From positions 2,170,001 through 2,234,000 of the forward strand of contig NZ_CP133784.1 of the NCBI RefSeq assembly GCF_034353875.1: a stretch of 64,000 nucleotides of DNA. Direction: 5' to 3'. A program made the position numbers and the translations under genes. Positions 38,894 through 47,970 of this stretch are shown here, one piece after another. Under the pieces are notes generated by a model. It saw nothing but the letters and a program-made list of their open reading frames with translations. It searched no databases and was not told where the DNA came from. The stretch comes from Pseudomonas sp. MH9.2 (lineage in GTDB: Bacteria > Pseudomonadota > Gammaproteobacteria > Pseudomonadales > Pseudomonadaceae). The stretch's first letter is position 1, and each line of letters opens with the position of its first letter.

Positions 38894-39450
38894 GCAAAAT
38901 CCTGCAACAGCGGGTAAAACTCTGCGAAATCCGCACTCAATGGCTGATACAGCGCCTGCAATTCATGCATGGCGCCGGCCAATCCTTGCGGTCGCGACAG
39001 GCGTCGGGAAATCCCGCTCAGCACCTGCTCCAGCACCTCGAACTCCCGATAAGAGCCCAGCCAGTCCTGGGCCGCCATGCGCGGCGCGATCAGGGCCAGA
39101 CGCTCCGGTAACGCCGGTTCGGCGGCCAGCACCCGATAAACCCTGGCGGTGAATGCATCCAGCGGTTGTTCGGCATACACCGCCCAGTCCCGCGCCAGGC
39201 AATGATCGAAAAACACATCCAGGACGATGCCGGCAAAACGCCGTCGCTCCAGCGGGAAGCGGGCGATGGACTGCTTGATCAGCGGGTGCGTATCGGTGAA
39301 CGAATCAATGCTGCGATGCAGCTGGATCGCCGCTTCGAGTTCGGGGGTAAAACGTCCCGGCAGCGGTCCTTTGACGAAATCGCCGTACAGACTGCCGAGC
39401 AATTGCGCCGAGCGCTGACCGCCCAAGTGGAGGTGTGCGAGATAATTCAT
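38857..39450 (-). CDS. acpH: Acyl carrier protein phosphodiesterase
   Basis: 197 residues. MNYLAHLHLGG at the N-terminus and HRSIDSFTDTHP, FFDHCLARDW are the metal-binding stretches typical of AcpH (HD-like fold). It removes the phosphopantetheine arm from ACP. The neighbouring ols genes use acyl-ACP, though a direct link is only suggestive. Divergent from pyeR. Confidence 0.9.
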   Translation of the reverse strand: MNYLAHLHLGGQRSAQLLGSLYGDFVKGPLPGRFTPELEAAIQLHRSIDSFTDTHPLIKQSIARFPLERRRFAGIVLDVFFDHCLARDWAVYAEQPLDAFTARVYRVLAAEPALPERLALIAPRMAAQDWLGSYREFEVLEQVLSGISRRLSRPQGLAGAMHELQALYQPLSADFAEFYPLLQDFAQAALAERSALG

Positions 39451-39483
39451 GAGCCCAGCGTACGCCTATTCCGCACCGAGGCC

Positions 39484-39596
39484 TATATCGATATAACCCG
39501 ATATAGCGTTTTATGCGATGCTTAGCACCCATTCATATTTGTATATCGCGAAATATAGATATAAAGTTCGCTGAATCGCGATATACCGCTATACAC
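39484..39596. promoter_or_regulatory. Operator array upstream of pyeR
   Basis: Dense ATATCG elements: the perfect 12-bp palindrome TATATCGATATA (39484-39495), CGATATAGCG (39499-39508), TATATCGCG (39542-39550) and its inverted partner CGCGATATA (39577-39585), with ATATAGATATA between. This is the expected style of target for an ArsR-type dimer and lies in the acpH-pyeR divergent region. Confidence 0.7.
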
Positions 39597-39611
39597 GGAT
39601 TTGAGAACGAC

Positions 39612-39914
39612 ATGTCTATCGACCTCGACGAAATAATAAAAGCGCTGGCCCACCCTGTTCGCCGCGAAATACTCGCGTGGCTCAAAGACCCTCACGCCTG
39701 CTTTCCCAATCAGGATCACTCGCTGGACAACGGCGTTTGCGCCGGACAGATCGACCAACGTGCCGGCCTCTCCCAGTCCACCGTTTCTGCGCACTTGGCG
39801 GTCCTGCAACGTGCCGGTCTGATCACCAACAAAAAGGTCGGCCAATGGCACTTTTTCAAACGCAACGAAGACGCCATCCAGGCGTTCCTGCAAGAAATGA
39901 ACAAGCAGCTCTGA
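39612..39914 (+). CDS. pyeR: ArsR-family repressor
   Basis: 100 residues. A winged helix-turn-helix (about 5-95): LDEIIKALAHPVRREILAWL, then AGLSQSTVSAHLAVLQRAGLI as recognition helices. It lacks the metal-binding ELCVCDL motif of classical ArsR proteins; cysteines occur only as ACF and VCA, so metal sensing is doubtful. By order (repressor, MFS, xenB) it matches PyeR (PA4354) of P. aeruginosa, a non-classical ArsR repressor that acts on its own operon. 28 bp before pyeM. Confidence 0.87.
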   Translation: MSIDLDEIIKALAHPVRREILAWLKDPHACFPNQDHSLDNGVCAGQIDQRAGLSQSTVSAHLAVLQRAGLITNKKVGQWHFFKRNEDAIQAFLQEMNKQL

Positions 39915-39942
39915 TTTCTTCCCACTTTTCAGGAGACGCTTC

Positions 39943-41109
39943 GTGCCTCTTTCGCTACTAATGCTGGCCTTGAGCGCCTTCGCTATTGGCACCACGGAAT
40001 TCGTGATCATGGGGCTGCTGCCCGATGTCGCGGCTGACCTCGGTGTCTCGATCCCTGGCGCTGGCTGGCTAGTGACCGGTTACGCCCTGGGCGTGGCTAT
40101 CGGCGCGCCGTTCATGGCCCTGGTCACCGCCAGATTGCCCCGTAAGGCCGCACTGGTTTCGCTGATGGTGATTTTCATCATCGGCAACCTGCTCTGCGCC
40201 CTCGCCAGCGACTACAACCTGCTGATGTTCGCCCGGATTGTCACCGCCCTGTGTCACGGTGCATTTTTCGGTATCGGCTCGGTCGTTGCGGCCAACCTGG
40301 TCGCGCCCAATCGTCGCGCTTCGGCCGTCGCCATGATGTTCACCGGTTTGACCCTGGCCAACGTCCTGGGCGTGCCACTGGGCACCGCGCTGGGGCAGTT
40401 GGCGGGCTGGCGTTCGACCTTCTGGGCGGTGACGCTGCTCGGCGTGATCTCGTTGATCGGTTTGATCCGCTTCCTGCCGGCCAAACATGACGAGGAAAAA
40501 CTCGACATGCGTGCCGAACTGGCCGCCCTGACTGGCGCCGGAATCTGGCTATCACTGAGCATGACCGTGTTGTTCGCCGCGTCCGTGTTCACCCTGTTCA
40601 CCTACATCGCCCCATTGCTCGGCGACGTCACCGGGGTATCACCCAGCGGCGTGACCTGGACCCTGCTGCTGATCGGCCTGGGTTTGACCCTGGGCAATGT
40701 GATTGGCGGCAAGCTGGCCGACCGCAACATGTCGCTGACCCTGATCGGCGTGTTCATCGTCATGGCGGTGGTCTCCACCGTGCTGACCTGGACCAGCACC
40801 GCGCTCATTCCAACTGAAATAACCCTGTTCCTCTGGGCCACCGCCAGCTTCGCAGCCGTGCCCGCCCTGCAAGTGAACGTGATGACCTTCGGCAAGGCCG
40901 CGCCCAACCTGATTTCGACCCTGAACATCGGCGCCTTCAACATCGGCAACGCCCTGGGCGCCTGGGTGGGTGGGAGCGTAATCGCACACGGCTTCGGCTT
41001 GACCCGCGTGCCTGTGGCCGCTGCAGCGCTGGCGGTGCTCGCACTGCTGGTGACCCTGCTTACTTTTCGCCAGAGCGTTAACCCCGATCTGGCACCTGCT
41101 ACCGACTGA
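39943..41109 (+). CDS. pyeM: MFS drug:H+ antiporter-1 family transporter
   Basis: 388 residues with a GTG start and AGGAG upstream; 12 membrane helices. DHA1 motifs: FAIGTTEFVIMGLLPDVAADLGVS at the N-terminus, GAPFMALVTARLPRK for loop 2-3 and the antiporter motif GLTLANVLGVPLGTALGQLAGWR. It probably exports a small toxic or aromatic molecule under PyeR control. Followed by xenB with a 20-bp gap. Confidence 0.88.
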   Translation: MPLSLLMLALSAFAIGTTEFVIMGLLPDVAADLGVSIPGAGWLVTGYALGVAIGAPFMALVTARLPRKAALVSLMVIFIIGNLLCALASDYNLLMFARIVTALCHGAFFGIGSVVAANLVAPNRRASAVAMMFTGLTLANVLGVPLGTALGQLAGWRSTFWAVTLLGVISLIGLIRFLPAKHDEEKLDMRAELAALTGAGIWLSLSMTVLFAASVFTLFTYIAPLLGDVTGVSPSGVTWTLLLIGLGLTLGNVIGGKLADRNMSLTLIGVFIVMAVVSTVLTWTSTALIPTEITLFLWATASFAAVPALQVNVMTFGKAAPNLISTLNIGAFNIGNALGAWVGGSVIAHGFGLTRVPVAAAALAVLALLVTLLTFRQSVNPDLAPATD

Positions 41110-41129
41110 TCCTTAGAGGGTTCTACACC

Positions 41130-42179
41130 ATGACCACTATTTTTGACCCGATTACACTGGGCGATCTGAAATTGCCGAACCGCATCATCATGGCGCCGCT
41201 GACCCGCTGCCGCGCCGATGAAGGTCGCGTCCCCAATGCACTGATGGCTGAGTATTACGTTCAGCGCGCCTCGGCGGGCCTGATCATCAGCGAAGCGACC
41301 TCGGTCACGCCAATGGGCGTCGGCTACCCTGACACGCCCGGTATTTGGTCCAACGACCAGGTACGGGGCTGGAGCAACATTACCAAAGCCGTGCACGCTG
41401 CAGGCGGCCGTATCGTTTTGCAACTGTGGCACGTTGGCCGGATTTCCCATCCGTCGTACCTCAACGGTGAAACCCCGGTCGCTCCGAGCGCGATTGCCCC
41501 TGCGGGCCACGTCAGCCTGGTTCGTCCACTGTCTGACTACCCGGTACCGCGCGCCCTGGAAACCGCTGAAATCGCCGAGATCGTCGATGCTTACCGCGTA
41601 GGAGCGGAACACGCCAAGGCCGCCGGTTTCGACGGTGTCGAAGTCCACGGTGCCAACGGTTACCTGCTCGATCAGTTCCTGCAAAGCAGCACCAACCACC
41701 GCACCGACGAATACGGCGGCTCGCTGGAAAATCGTGCACGCCTGATGCTGGAAGTGACCGATGCGGTGATCGAAGTCTGGGGCGCGGGCCGTGTCGGCAT
41801 GCACCTGGCGCCACGTGCCGACTCCCATGACATGGGCGACGAGAACCTGTCCGAAACCTTCACCTACGTAGCCCGTGAACTGGGCAAGCGTGGGATCGCG
41901 TTTATCTGCTCCCGTGAAAAAGAAGCTGGCGACAGCCTTGGCCCACAGCTGAAAAAAGCCTTCGGCGGCCAGTACATCGCCAACGAACGCTTCACCAAAG
42001 ACAGCGCCAACGCCTGGCTGGCCAGTGGCAAAGCCGATGCCGTTGCGTTCGGCGTGCCGTTCATCGCCAACCCGGATCTGCCGGAGCGTCTGCAACAAGA
42101 TGCACCGCTAAACCCCGCACATCTGGAAACTTTCTACAGTAAGGGCCCGGTCGGTTATATCGATTACCCACGAATGTAA
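41130..42179 (+). CDS. xenB: Xenobiotic reductase (Old Yellow Enzyme family)
   Basis: 349 residues. The FMN-dependent ene-reductase barrel shows APLTRCRA, the LQLWHVGRISHPS motif with active-site residues, FDGVEVHGANGYLLDQFLQSSTNHRTDEYGGS and AFGVPFIANPDLPERL. Members reduce activated alkenes, nitrate esters and nitroaromatics with NAD(P)H; P. fluorescens XenB removes nitrite from nitroglycerin. Third gene of the pyeR-pyeM-xenB unit; terminator follows. Confidence 0.94.
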   Translation: MTTIFDPITLGDLKLPNRIIMAPLTRCRADEGRVPNALMAEYYVQRASAGLIISEATSVTPMGVGYPDTPGIWSNDQVRGWSNITKAVHAAGGRIVLQLWHVGRISHPSYLNGETPVAPSAIAPAGHVSLVRPLSDYPVPRALETAEIAEIVDAYRVGAEHAKAAGFDGVEVHGANGYLLDQFLQSSTNHRTDEYGGSLENRARLMLEVTDAVIEVWGAGRVGMHLAPRADSHDMGDENLSETFTYVARELGKRGIAFICSREKEAGDSLGPQLKKAFGGQYIANERFTKDSANAWLASGKADAVAFGVPFIANPDLPERLQQDAPLNPAHLETFYSKGPVGYIDYPRM

Positions 42180-42196
42180 GACGTTCACGCCACACT

Positions 42197-42230
42197 AAAA
42201 AAGCCCCGATTCTTAGAGCCGGGGCTTTTT
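42197..42230 (+). terminator. Rho-independent terminator after xenB
   Basis: AAAAAAGCCCCG...CGGGGCTTTTT with loop ATTCTTAGAGC. Confidence 0.9.
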
Positions 42231-42304
42231 ATCTAATGACCACACAAACAACTAGCGCCCATTACAAACAGCGCCAGAGCAGTCAATATGTATTCCCGCG
42301 CGCC

Positions 42305-43078
42305 CTACGCACGCTTGCCGACGGGTTTACCGTCTGCGTCGGTTACCGTGCCATCTTCATATTCAAAAGTGCCGTCAACATGACGCATCACTTTGTCTGC
42401 CGAGTAATACCACCTTCCATCCGGGTACTTGATATCACCGGCAGGGTCTTTGATTGACCCATCCGGATACTCGGTCGTCCCGTCTGCGTATTGTTTACTT
42501 CCATCTGGATGAGTCACTGTCTTGTTAGCGTCATCGATTACTTTCCCATCGGGAAGTGTAACGGTCGACGTTTCGTTATTGACCACGGTTCCATCGGCCA
42601 GCTTAACGATGGGAGCGGGCTGGCCAGTGGACAAATCCTTGATGGTGGAAGCGATCGAAAAGGCGTTAGCGGCTATATCAAAGGAAGTGCTAACGCTTTC
42701 CAGGATACTGCGGGGCGCCGGTTTTTCCGGAAGCTCTCGGGCTGGCAAGCCCGCCTGATCGACGTGAGGCTTGGCGGGCGGAGCTTTTGGCTTGTCCAAG
42801 ACCATCGGTGGCCTGGCGGGTGGAGCTTTTGGCTTGTCCAGGGAAATCGATGGTTTGGCTGGAGGGCCTTTTGGCTTGTCCAGAGTCAGCGGTGGCTTGG
42901 TTGAAGGGCCCTTGGGCTTATCTTTGGACGTCGACGTTTTGTCCCCGGACGTATCTTTTTTTATCGGCTTTTTAAACTTATCACCAGGCGGTCTGGCAGG
43001 GGACGCAATCAAAGCTTCCGCATGAGGAACATCAGTCCCAAGGCCAGAGCCAATACTATCGAGTGGTGCATTCATCAC
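42305..43078 (-). CDS. Orphan proline-rich repeat protein with xDG repeats
   Basis: 257 residues, no family recognised. Start GTG or the ATG next to it; AAGGAAAA lies upstream. Order: a short N-terminus without a signal peptide; a Lys/Thr/Ser stretch (33-51); four exact-length 14-residue repeats (52-107) of the type LDKPKGPPAKPSIS; a short hydrophobic helix (IAANAFSIASTI, about 135-146); then residues 160-253 made of some ten short units such as YPDGSIK, HPDGSKQ, HVDGTFE and YEDGTVT, likely beta-hairpins. The layout (flexible proline spacer, then a repeat-rich end) recalls secreted or surface-binding proteins, but no secretion signal is visible. It sits where P. aeruginosa has feoABC, as I remember that locus. 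Upstream DNA is AT-rich. Confidence 0.7.
   Translation of the reverse strand: MMNAPLDSIGSGLGTDVPHAEALIASPARPPGDKFKKPIKKDTSGDKTSTSKDKPKGPSTKPPLTLDKPKGPPAKPSISLDKPKAPPARPPMVLDKPKAPPAKPHVDQAGLPARELPEKPAPRSILESVSTSFDIAANAFSIASTIKDLSTGQPAPIVKLADGTVVNNETSTVTLPDGKVIDDANKTVTHPDGSKQYADGTTEYPDGSIKDPAGDIKYPDGRWYYSADKVMRHVDGTFEYEDGTVTDADGKPVGKRA
42758..42925 (-). repeat. Four in-frame 42-bp tandem repeats
   Basis: Encodes four consecutive 14-residue units with a DKPK core followed by a proline-rich half. The first unit is the most divergent and the units keep exact length, which suggests repeat-number change by recombination or slippage. Confidence 0.85.
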
Positions 43079-43393
43079 ATTTTCCTTTTACCCGGCCCGC
43101 AACAAATAGCCTGACCGGGTGTTAATTATTTATCGCAAGGTTATTTATTTAACGGGTATGCAGCACTTCAATAACCCGCTTCGACCCAGAACAACTCAGT
43201 CGCTAAAGACACCTTACAAAATAACTAACAAAAGACAAGCCTCTCCACGGCTCATTATCAAGAAACATCAATAAACAGAAAAGCCCCACACGCAACCGAG
43301 CTAATTCCAATCACTGTAAATACTTAGGGCCACGCTGCGCACCGGTTTTATCGATACACCAATGCGTGCGCGCCTTTATGTGCTCACTGCTGA
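43079..43393. other. AT-rich region upstream of the repeat protein
   Basis: About 315 bp, clearly more AT-rich than its surroundings (TTAATTATTTATCGCAAGGTTATTTATTTAA near 43122-43150). Likely the promoter region of the orphan gene and a candidate MvaT target. No gene seen. Confidence 0.45.
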
Positions 43394-44248
43394 CTAACGG
43401 GCGTTAATCTGCTGTTGCAGATTCTGAATCTGGCTTTGCAAGGTACTGATGTTGCGCGTGACTTGCCCACGGAACGCATCAAACTCAGCGGTACTGCCAC
43501 CTTGAGCCGCAGCAGCCGGACGATTGTCCTGCTCGCTCTTGAGCACCAATACCTCTTGCTCAAGACGGTCGATGGCCACACTTGGATTGCCCTGCTTTTT
43601 CAGCGCGGCCACATCAGCGCTCAGGCTTTTCATCTGGGCATCAAGCTGGGCTTGAATGGACTGCGTGGACTTCACGTCGGGCTGGGCACCTTTCAATGCC
43701 GCCAGTTCGCTACCCAGGCTTTTCACTTGCTCTTCTAGCTGAGCATTGGCGGTCTGCAACTGGGCAGTCTGCGCAGACATCTGCTCCAGACGCTTGCCCA
43801 AGCCACTTTGTTGGCCGACGACGCCCTCTTGCTGTTTGTCCTGATCGTTCAGTTTGCTTTCCAGCTTCTGAATTTGCAGTTTCAACGCCTCACTGCCATT
43901 GCTGGCGACCGACTGGGTTGCCACCACTTTCCCGGAGATATCCTGTAACCGCCCTGCTGCTTCCTCGCTGATGCGAGCAAAGCTTTCCTGAGTCGCAACC
44001 AGTTGCTGCTCCATCAACGAAACCTGCTGAAAACTCCACCAGGCCAGCCCAGCGAAGGCAATGAACAATGCGCCGACCAACGCCCAGATAGGCCCGGTGT
44101 TGGCGCGGTTGACCTTTACCACTGGCGTGCTGCGCGAATACACCGTCGTGCGCTCACGAGCAGCGGCGGTCGGTGCAAAATCGTCATCGTCGTCTTTGGC
44201 ACTGAGGTTCGGCACATCATGGAAGTCATCGTGCGGGTCGTTACGCAT
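43394..44248 (-). CDS. Membrane-anchored coiled-coil protein
   Basis: 284 residues from the ATG at MRNDPHDDFHD. An acidic cytoplasmic N-terminus (KDDDDDF) precedes one membrane helix (GPIWALVGALFIAFAGLAWW, about 52-71). Nearly 200 residues of coiled coil follow (IQKLESKLNDQDKQQEG, LEEQVKSLGSELAALKG, LDAQMKSLSADVAALKKQ) and a final coil SQIQNLQQQINAR. Positional match to a conserved hypothetical near PA4360. Probably a structural envelope protein. Confidence 0.82.
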   Translation of the reverse strand: MRNDPHDDFHDVPNLSAKDDDDDFAPTAAARERTTVYSRSTPVVKVNRANTGPIWALVGALFIAFAGLAWWSFQQVSLMEQQLVATQESFARISEEAAGRLQDISGKVVATQSVASNGSEALKLQIQKLESKLNDQDKQQEGVVGQQSGLGKRLEQMSAQTAQLQTANAQLEEQVKSLGSELAALKGAQPDVKSTQSIQAQLDAQMKSLSADVAALKKQGNPSVAIDRLEQEVLVLKSEQDNRPAAAAQGGSTAEFDAFRGQVTRNISTLQSQIQNLQQQINAR

Positions 44249-44327
44249 GGTTAAACCTTTTGGAAGCTGCTGGAAACTGAAAAGGATTGCAGTATAACCA
44301 CTGACCCGCCGACCAAGAGGTCCTGCT

Positions 44328-45320
44328 TCAAATCGACTGTTGCGCTTTCCACCAGCCACAAAACTCGTCCAGTGCCGTCCACAGGCTGACCCGTGGCTGA
44401 TAGTCCAGATAATGCTGGGCCCGGCTGATGTCTAACGTGAAATCCTTGCTCATCATCTGCACGCCCAGCCGCGACAACGTCGGTTCCGGGCGCCCGGGCC
44501 ACAACAGGCAAGCCCCCTCGTTCAAGGCGGCGGCGCTGTAAGCCAGCGCATAGGAGCGGTAGCGGGTGACTTGCGGCAGTTCCATCTGACGCATCACATA
44601 GTTCACCACATCCCACAGTGGAACCGGCATGCCGTTGCTGATGTTGTAGGCCTTGCCCAAGGCGGAACCGGCCGCCAGCAGACTGCTGAGCAGTGCGTCA
44701 TTGAGGTTCTGGATGCTGGTGAAGTCGACCTTGTTCAGGCCATTGCCGACAATCGATAGGCGTTTTTTGCGCTGCATGTTCAACAGCCGCGGGAAGATGC
44801 TGTTGTCGCCTGCGCCCGTGACAAAACGCGGGCGCAAGGCGATGACTTCCAGCCCGAACTCTTCGGCACCGAAAACCTTTTGCTCTGCCAGGTATTTGGT
44901 CGCCGCATAATGATTGATGAAGCGCCTGGGCACCTGTTCTTCCTTGATCCCCAGATGCGAATGACCGTCGAAGTAAATCGACGGCGACGACAGATGCACC
45001 AACCGCCGCACCTGCTGCTTGAGGCAGCCTTCGACGATGTTTTCCGTCACTTGCACGTTGCCTTGCTGAAAGTCCTGACGTCGACCCCAAACCCCCACGG
45101 CTCCGGCGCAATGCACCACAGCTTCGACGTCATGGCATAGCCGCTGTACCAGTTCGGGATCGGACAAATCACCCTGAATGAATTCCGCACCACGGCGCAC
45201 CAGATGCTCGACGCCCTCGGCACGACGGCCGTTGACCCGCACGGTAAAGCCCTGCTCTAACGCGAAACGCGCAAAGCGTCCGCCGATGAAGCCGCTTGCG
45301 CCGGTGACCAGAATCTTCAT
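44328..45320 (-). CDS. NAD(P)-dependent epimerase/dehydratase (3-beta-HSD-like)
   Basis: 330 residues, extended short-chain dehydrogenase. GASGFIGGRFA (NAD(P) binding, 7-17), VHCAGAVG, and the catalytic pair in YAATKYLAE (YxxxK). FVTGAGDNSIFPRLL resembles the 3-beta-hydroxysteroid dehydrogenase/isomerase branch. Substrate unknown. 79 bp upstream of the coiled-coil gene on the same strand. Confidence 0.86.
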   Translation of the reverse strand: MKILVTGASGFIGGRFARFALEQGFTVRVNGRRAEGVEHLVRRGAEFIQGDLSDPELVQRLCHDVEAVVHCAGAVGVWGRRQDFQQGNVQVTENIVEGCLKQQVRRLVHLSSPSIYFDGHSHLGIKEEQVPRRFINHYAATKYLAEQKVFGAEEFGLEVIALRPRFVTGAGDNSIFPRLLNMQRKKRLSIVGNGLNKVDFTSIQNLNDALLSSLLAAGSALGKAYNISNGMPVPLWDVVNYVMRQMELPQVTRYRSYALAYSAAALNEGACLLWPGRPEPTLSRLGVQMMSKDFTLDISRAQHYLDYQPRVSLWTALDEFCGWWKAQQSI

Positions 45321-45393
45321 TTACCGCTCCGTTAACTGTGTGTGTGTGTTCATTACGTGTGTTGTTTATTGCGTGGCTCGAAGCAAGTGACGC

Positions 45394-46296
45394 TCACGAA
45401 ATGTTAAGCGGCACTAGCCATTGACCTGCCCGGTGGGTCAGATGCTCCGTCAACTGCGTCAGCAACTGACCGCCATTGCGCCAATAATGCCAATACAACG
45501 GGACATCGATGGGGTGATCAGCCAACAGTTCCACCAACAGGCCGCGCTGCATCTGATCACGCACCTGCTCCTGCGGCACCAGCCCCCAACCGAGCCCCGC
45601 TTCGGCCATGCGCAGAAACCCTTCGGACGACGGACACAAATGATGCTCGAAGCCACCCTCCACGCCCAGCGATGCCAGGTAACGGTGCTGAAGAAAGTCA
45701 TCGGGACCAAACACCAGCGCCGGTGAGCGCGCCAATTGCACGGCGGCAACACCCTGCGGAAAGTGCCGGGTGATAAAACCGGGACTGGCCACGGCACGAT
45801 AGCGCATGGCACCCAGTAACACGCTGCGCGCGCCTGCCACCGGGCGCTCGGTGCCGCACACACAAGCGGCCACTTCACCGGCACGCATCCGTTTGAGGCC
45901 CACGTCCTGGTCCTCGACCACCAGGTCCAGCAATAGATGCTGCTCGGCGCAAAAATCCCCGACTGCGGCTGCCCACCATGTCGCCAGACTGTCGGCGTTA
46001 AGCGCGATGCGCAGGCGTTCGGGCATGCCTTCTTCGTCCAGTGCTGGCACCTGGCTTTGCAGGTCTCGTTCAAGCAGACGCACCTGCTGCACATGGTTGA
46101 GCAAGCGTCGGCCAATCTCTGTCGGGCTCGGCGGGGTGGCACGGATCAACACGGGCTGACCGACCCGCGCCTCAAGCAATTTGATCCGTTGCGATACCGC
46201 TGATTGGGACAGGCCCAGGACCTGAGCGCCACGCTCGAAACCCGCCTGCTCGACGACAGCCGCCAAAGCGGAGAGCAATTTATAGTCGAACATCAT
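45394..46296 (-). CDS. argP: LysR-family regulator ArgP/IciA
   Basis: About 300 residues, starting at one of two adjacent ATGs. The helix-turn-helix (1-60, MFDYKLLSALAAVVEQAGFERGAQVLGLSQSAVSQRIKLLEARVGQPVL) is that of ArgP/IciA; the rest is a LysR effector-binding domain. ArgP activates arginine/lysine exporter genes in response to lysine or arginine. Divergent from the lysE-type exporter gene, its expected target. Confidence 0.9.
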   Translation of the reverse strand: MMFDYKLLSALAAVVEQAGFERGAQVLGLSQSAVSQRIKLLEARVGQPVLIRATPPSPTEIGRRLLNHVQQVRLLERDLQSQVPALDEEGMPERLRIALNADSLATWWAAAVGDFCAEQHLLLDLVVEDQDVGLKRMRAGEVAACVCGTERPVAGARSVLLGAMRYRAVASPGFITRHFPQGVAAVQLARSPALVFGPDDFLQHRYLASLGVEGGFEHHLCPSSEGFLRMAEAGLGWGLVPQEQVRDQMQRGLLVELLADHPIDVPLYWHYWRNGGQLLTQLTEHLTHRAGQWLVPLNIS

Positions 46297-46449
46297 TTTC
46301 TCTAATGAGTGATGAGTATTATTTGTTTTTCTTATACAGCCAAGCACCCCACACTCGCCACACAAACTGCATCAACCAAGGAATTACGTCTCCATTTTTG
46401 ACGCCGATGGCCGCGCAAACATGAGTAGCTTTACAGAGGAATGACGGAT

Positions 46450-47052
46450 ATGTGGCAAAGTTATCTCAATGGCCTGTTGGTGGCCGCTGGGCTGATCATG
46501 GCGATCGGCACGCAAAACGCGTTCGTCCTCGCACAAAGCCTGCGCCGCGAACATCACCTGCCCGTGGCGGCACTGTGCGTCGTATGTGATGCCCTGCTGG
46601 TGGCCGCCGGGGTTTTCGGGCTGGCGAATGTGCTGGCACAAAATCCACTGTTATTGTCGATTGCCCGCTGGGGCGGGGCCGGATTTCTGCTGTGGTACGG
46701 CAGCCTGGCGCTGCGTCGCGCGTGCTCCCGGCAAAGCCTGCAACTCAATGAAAAACCCGGGCTGCGCTCACGGCGTGCAGTGCTGCTCAGTGCTTTGGCG
46801 GTAACGCTGCTCAACCCCCACGTGTATCTGGACACCGTGCTGTTGATCGGTTCGCTTGGCGCGCAGCAAAGTGTGCCCGGCGCTTATGTGGTCGGTGCCG
46901 CCAGTGCCTCATTGTTGTGGTTCACCACGCTGGCCGTGGGTGCGGCGTGGCTCTCCCCTTGGCTCGCGCGGCCAGCGACCTGGCGCATGCTGGATCTACT
47001 GGTGGCGGTGATGATGTTCAGTGTGGCGGCGCAATTGATTCGAGCGAGCTGA
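46450..47052 (+). CDS. argO: LysE/ArgO-family amino-acid exporter
   Basis: 200 residues, six membrane helices. MAIGTQNAFVLAQSLRREH and LSALAVTLLNPHVYLDTVLLIGSLG are the LysE signatures. The ATG at 46450 is preferred over one at 46441, because AGAGGA abuts the earlier ATG but lies 9 bases before this one. Exports basic amino acids; the divergent argP gene should regulate it. The symbol is by context; lysE is an equal alternative. Confidence 0.87.
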   Translation: MWQSYLNGLLVAAGLIMAIGTQNAFVLAQSLRREHHLPVAALCVVCDALLVAAGVFGLANVLAQNPLLLSIARWGGAGFLLWYGSLALRRACSRQSLQLNEKPGLRSRRAVLLSALAVTLLNPHVYLDTVLLIGSLGAQQSVPGAYVVGAASASLLWFTTLAVGAAWLSPWLARPATWRMLDLLVAVMMFSVAAQLIRAS

Positions 47053-47329
47053 GTGCGGAGTGTTCGGGGCAACGCATAAACCCCGTGGATCGACCCCCCA
47101 TCTGCGATTGTTATCAGGTCTCGTTGGCTGATCAATATTTATCATCAGGTTTACGACAAGGCTCTGGAACCTCTATTCCACACAGTTGTTGCGTGGTTAT
47201 GGCGCAGGCCGGGTGCTATGATCCAGCCCCTGCGTCGCAAAGAGTACAAACTCCCCGACGCATGTTTATGTCTGGCCGCCCGTGATCGGCCTTGCGCTCA
47301 CCGCAACTGACCTGATTAGGAGATTAACC

Positions 47330-47926
47330 ATGGCTTTTGAATTGCCAGCGCTGCCCTACGCACACGATGCCCTGCAGCCGCACATTTCCCGTGAAACCCT
47401 GGAATACCACCACGACAAGCACCACAACACCTACGTCGTGAACCTGAACAACCTGGTGCCAGGCACCGAGTTCGAAGGCAAGACCCTGGAAGAGATCATC
47501 AAGACTTCTTCGGGCGGTATCTTCAACAACGCCGCTCAAGTATGGAACCACACGTTCTACTGGAACTGCATGGCGCCAAACGCTGGCGGCGAACCTACCG
47601 GCGCTCTGGCTGACGCGATCAACGCTGCGTTCGGCTCTTTCGCCAAGTTCAAAGAAGAGTTCAGCAAAACGTCCATCGGCACCTTCGGTTCCGGTTGGGG
47701 CTGGCTGGTGAAAAAGGCTGACGGTTCCCTGGCTCTGGCCAGCACCATCGGTGCCGGCAACCCGCTGACCAGCGGCGAAACACCGCTGCTGACCTGCGAT
47801 GTGTGGGAACACGCTTACTACATCGACTACCGCAACGTGCGGCCGAAGTACGTAGAAGCGTTCTGGAATCTGGTCAACTGGAAGTTCGTCGCTGAGCAAT
47901 TTGAAGGCAAAACCTTCAAAGCCTAA
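47330..47926 (+). CDS. sodB: Iron superoxide dismutase
   Basis: 198 residues. Metal ligands are visible in [24 protein letters not shown] and [11 protein letters not shown]. The [13 protein letters not shown] and GSGWGWLV segments favour the iron form. It removes superoxide in the cytoplasm. TTAGGAGATTAACC gives the ribosome-binding site; a strong terminator follows. The 277-bp upstream region holds an AT-rich stretch near 47133-47150 that may be the promoter. Confidence 0.96.
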   Translation: MAFELPALPYAHDALQPHISRETLEYHHDKHHNTYVVNLNNLVPGTEFEGKTLEEIIKTSSGGIFNNAAQVWNHTFYWNCMAPNAGGEPTGALADAINAAFGSFAKFKEEFSKTSIGTFGSGWGWLVKKADGSLALASTIGAGNPLTSGETPLLTCDVWEHAYYIDYRNVRPKYVEAFWNLVNWKFVAEQFEGKTFKA

Positions 47927-47940
47927 GCGCTGATCCAGAC

Positions 47941-47970
47941 AAAAAAACCCGGCATTGCCGGGTTTTTTTT
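47941..47970 (+). terminator. Rho-independent terminator after sodB
   Basis: AAAAAAACCCGGCA/TGCCGGGTTTTTTTT stem with T tail. Confidence 0.94.

Noticed and set aside
40602-42098. 498-codon open frame antisense to pyeM and xenB
   Set aside because: Spans two well-identified genes; no ribosome-binding site or recognisable domain.
42758-42925. CRISPR-like array
   Set aside because: The 42-bp repeats are contiguous, in frame and protein-coding, with no spacers.
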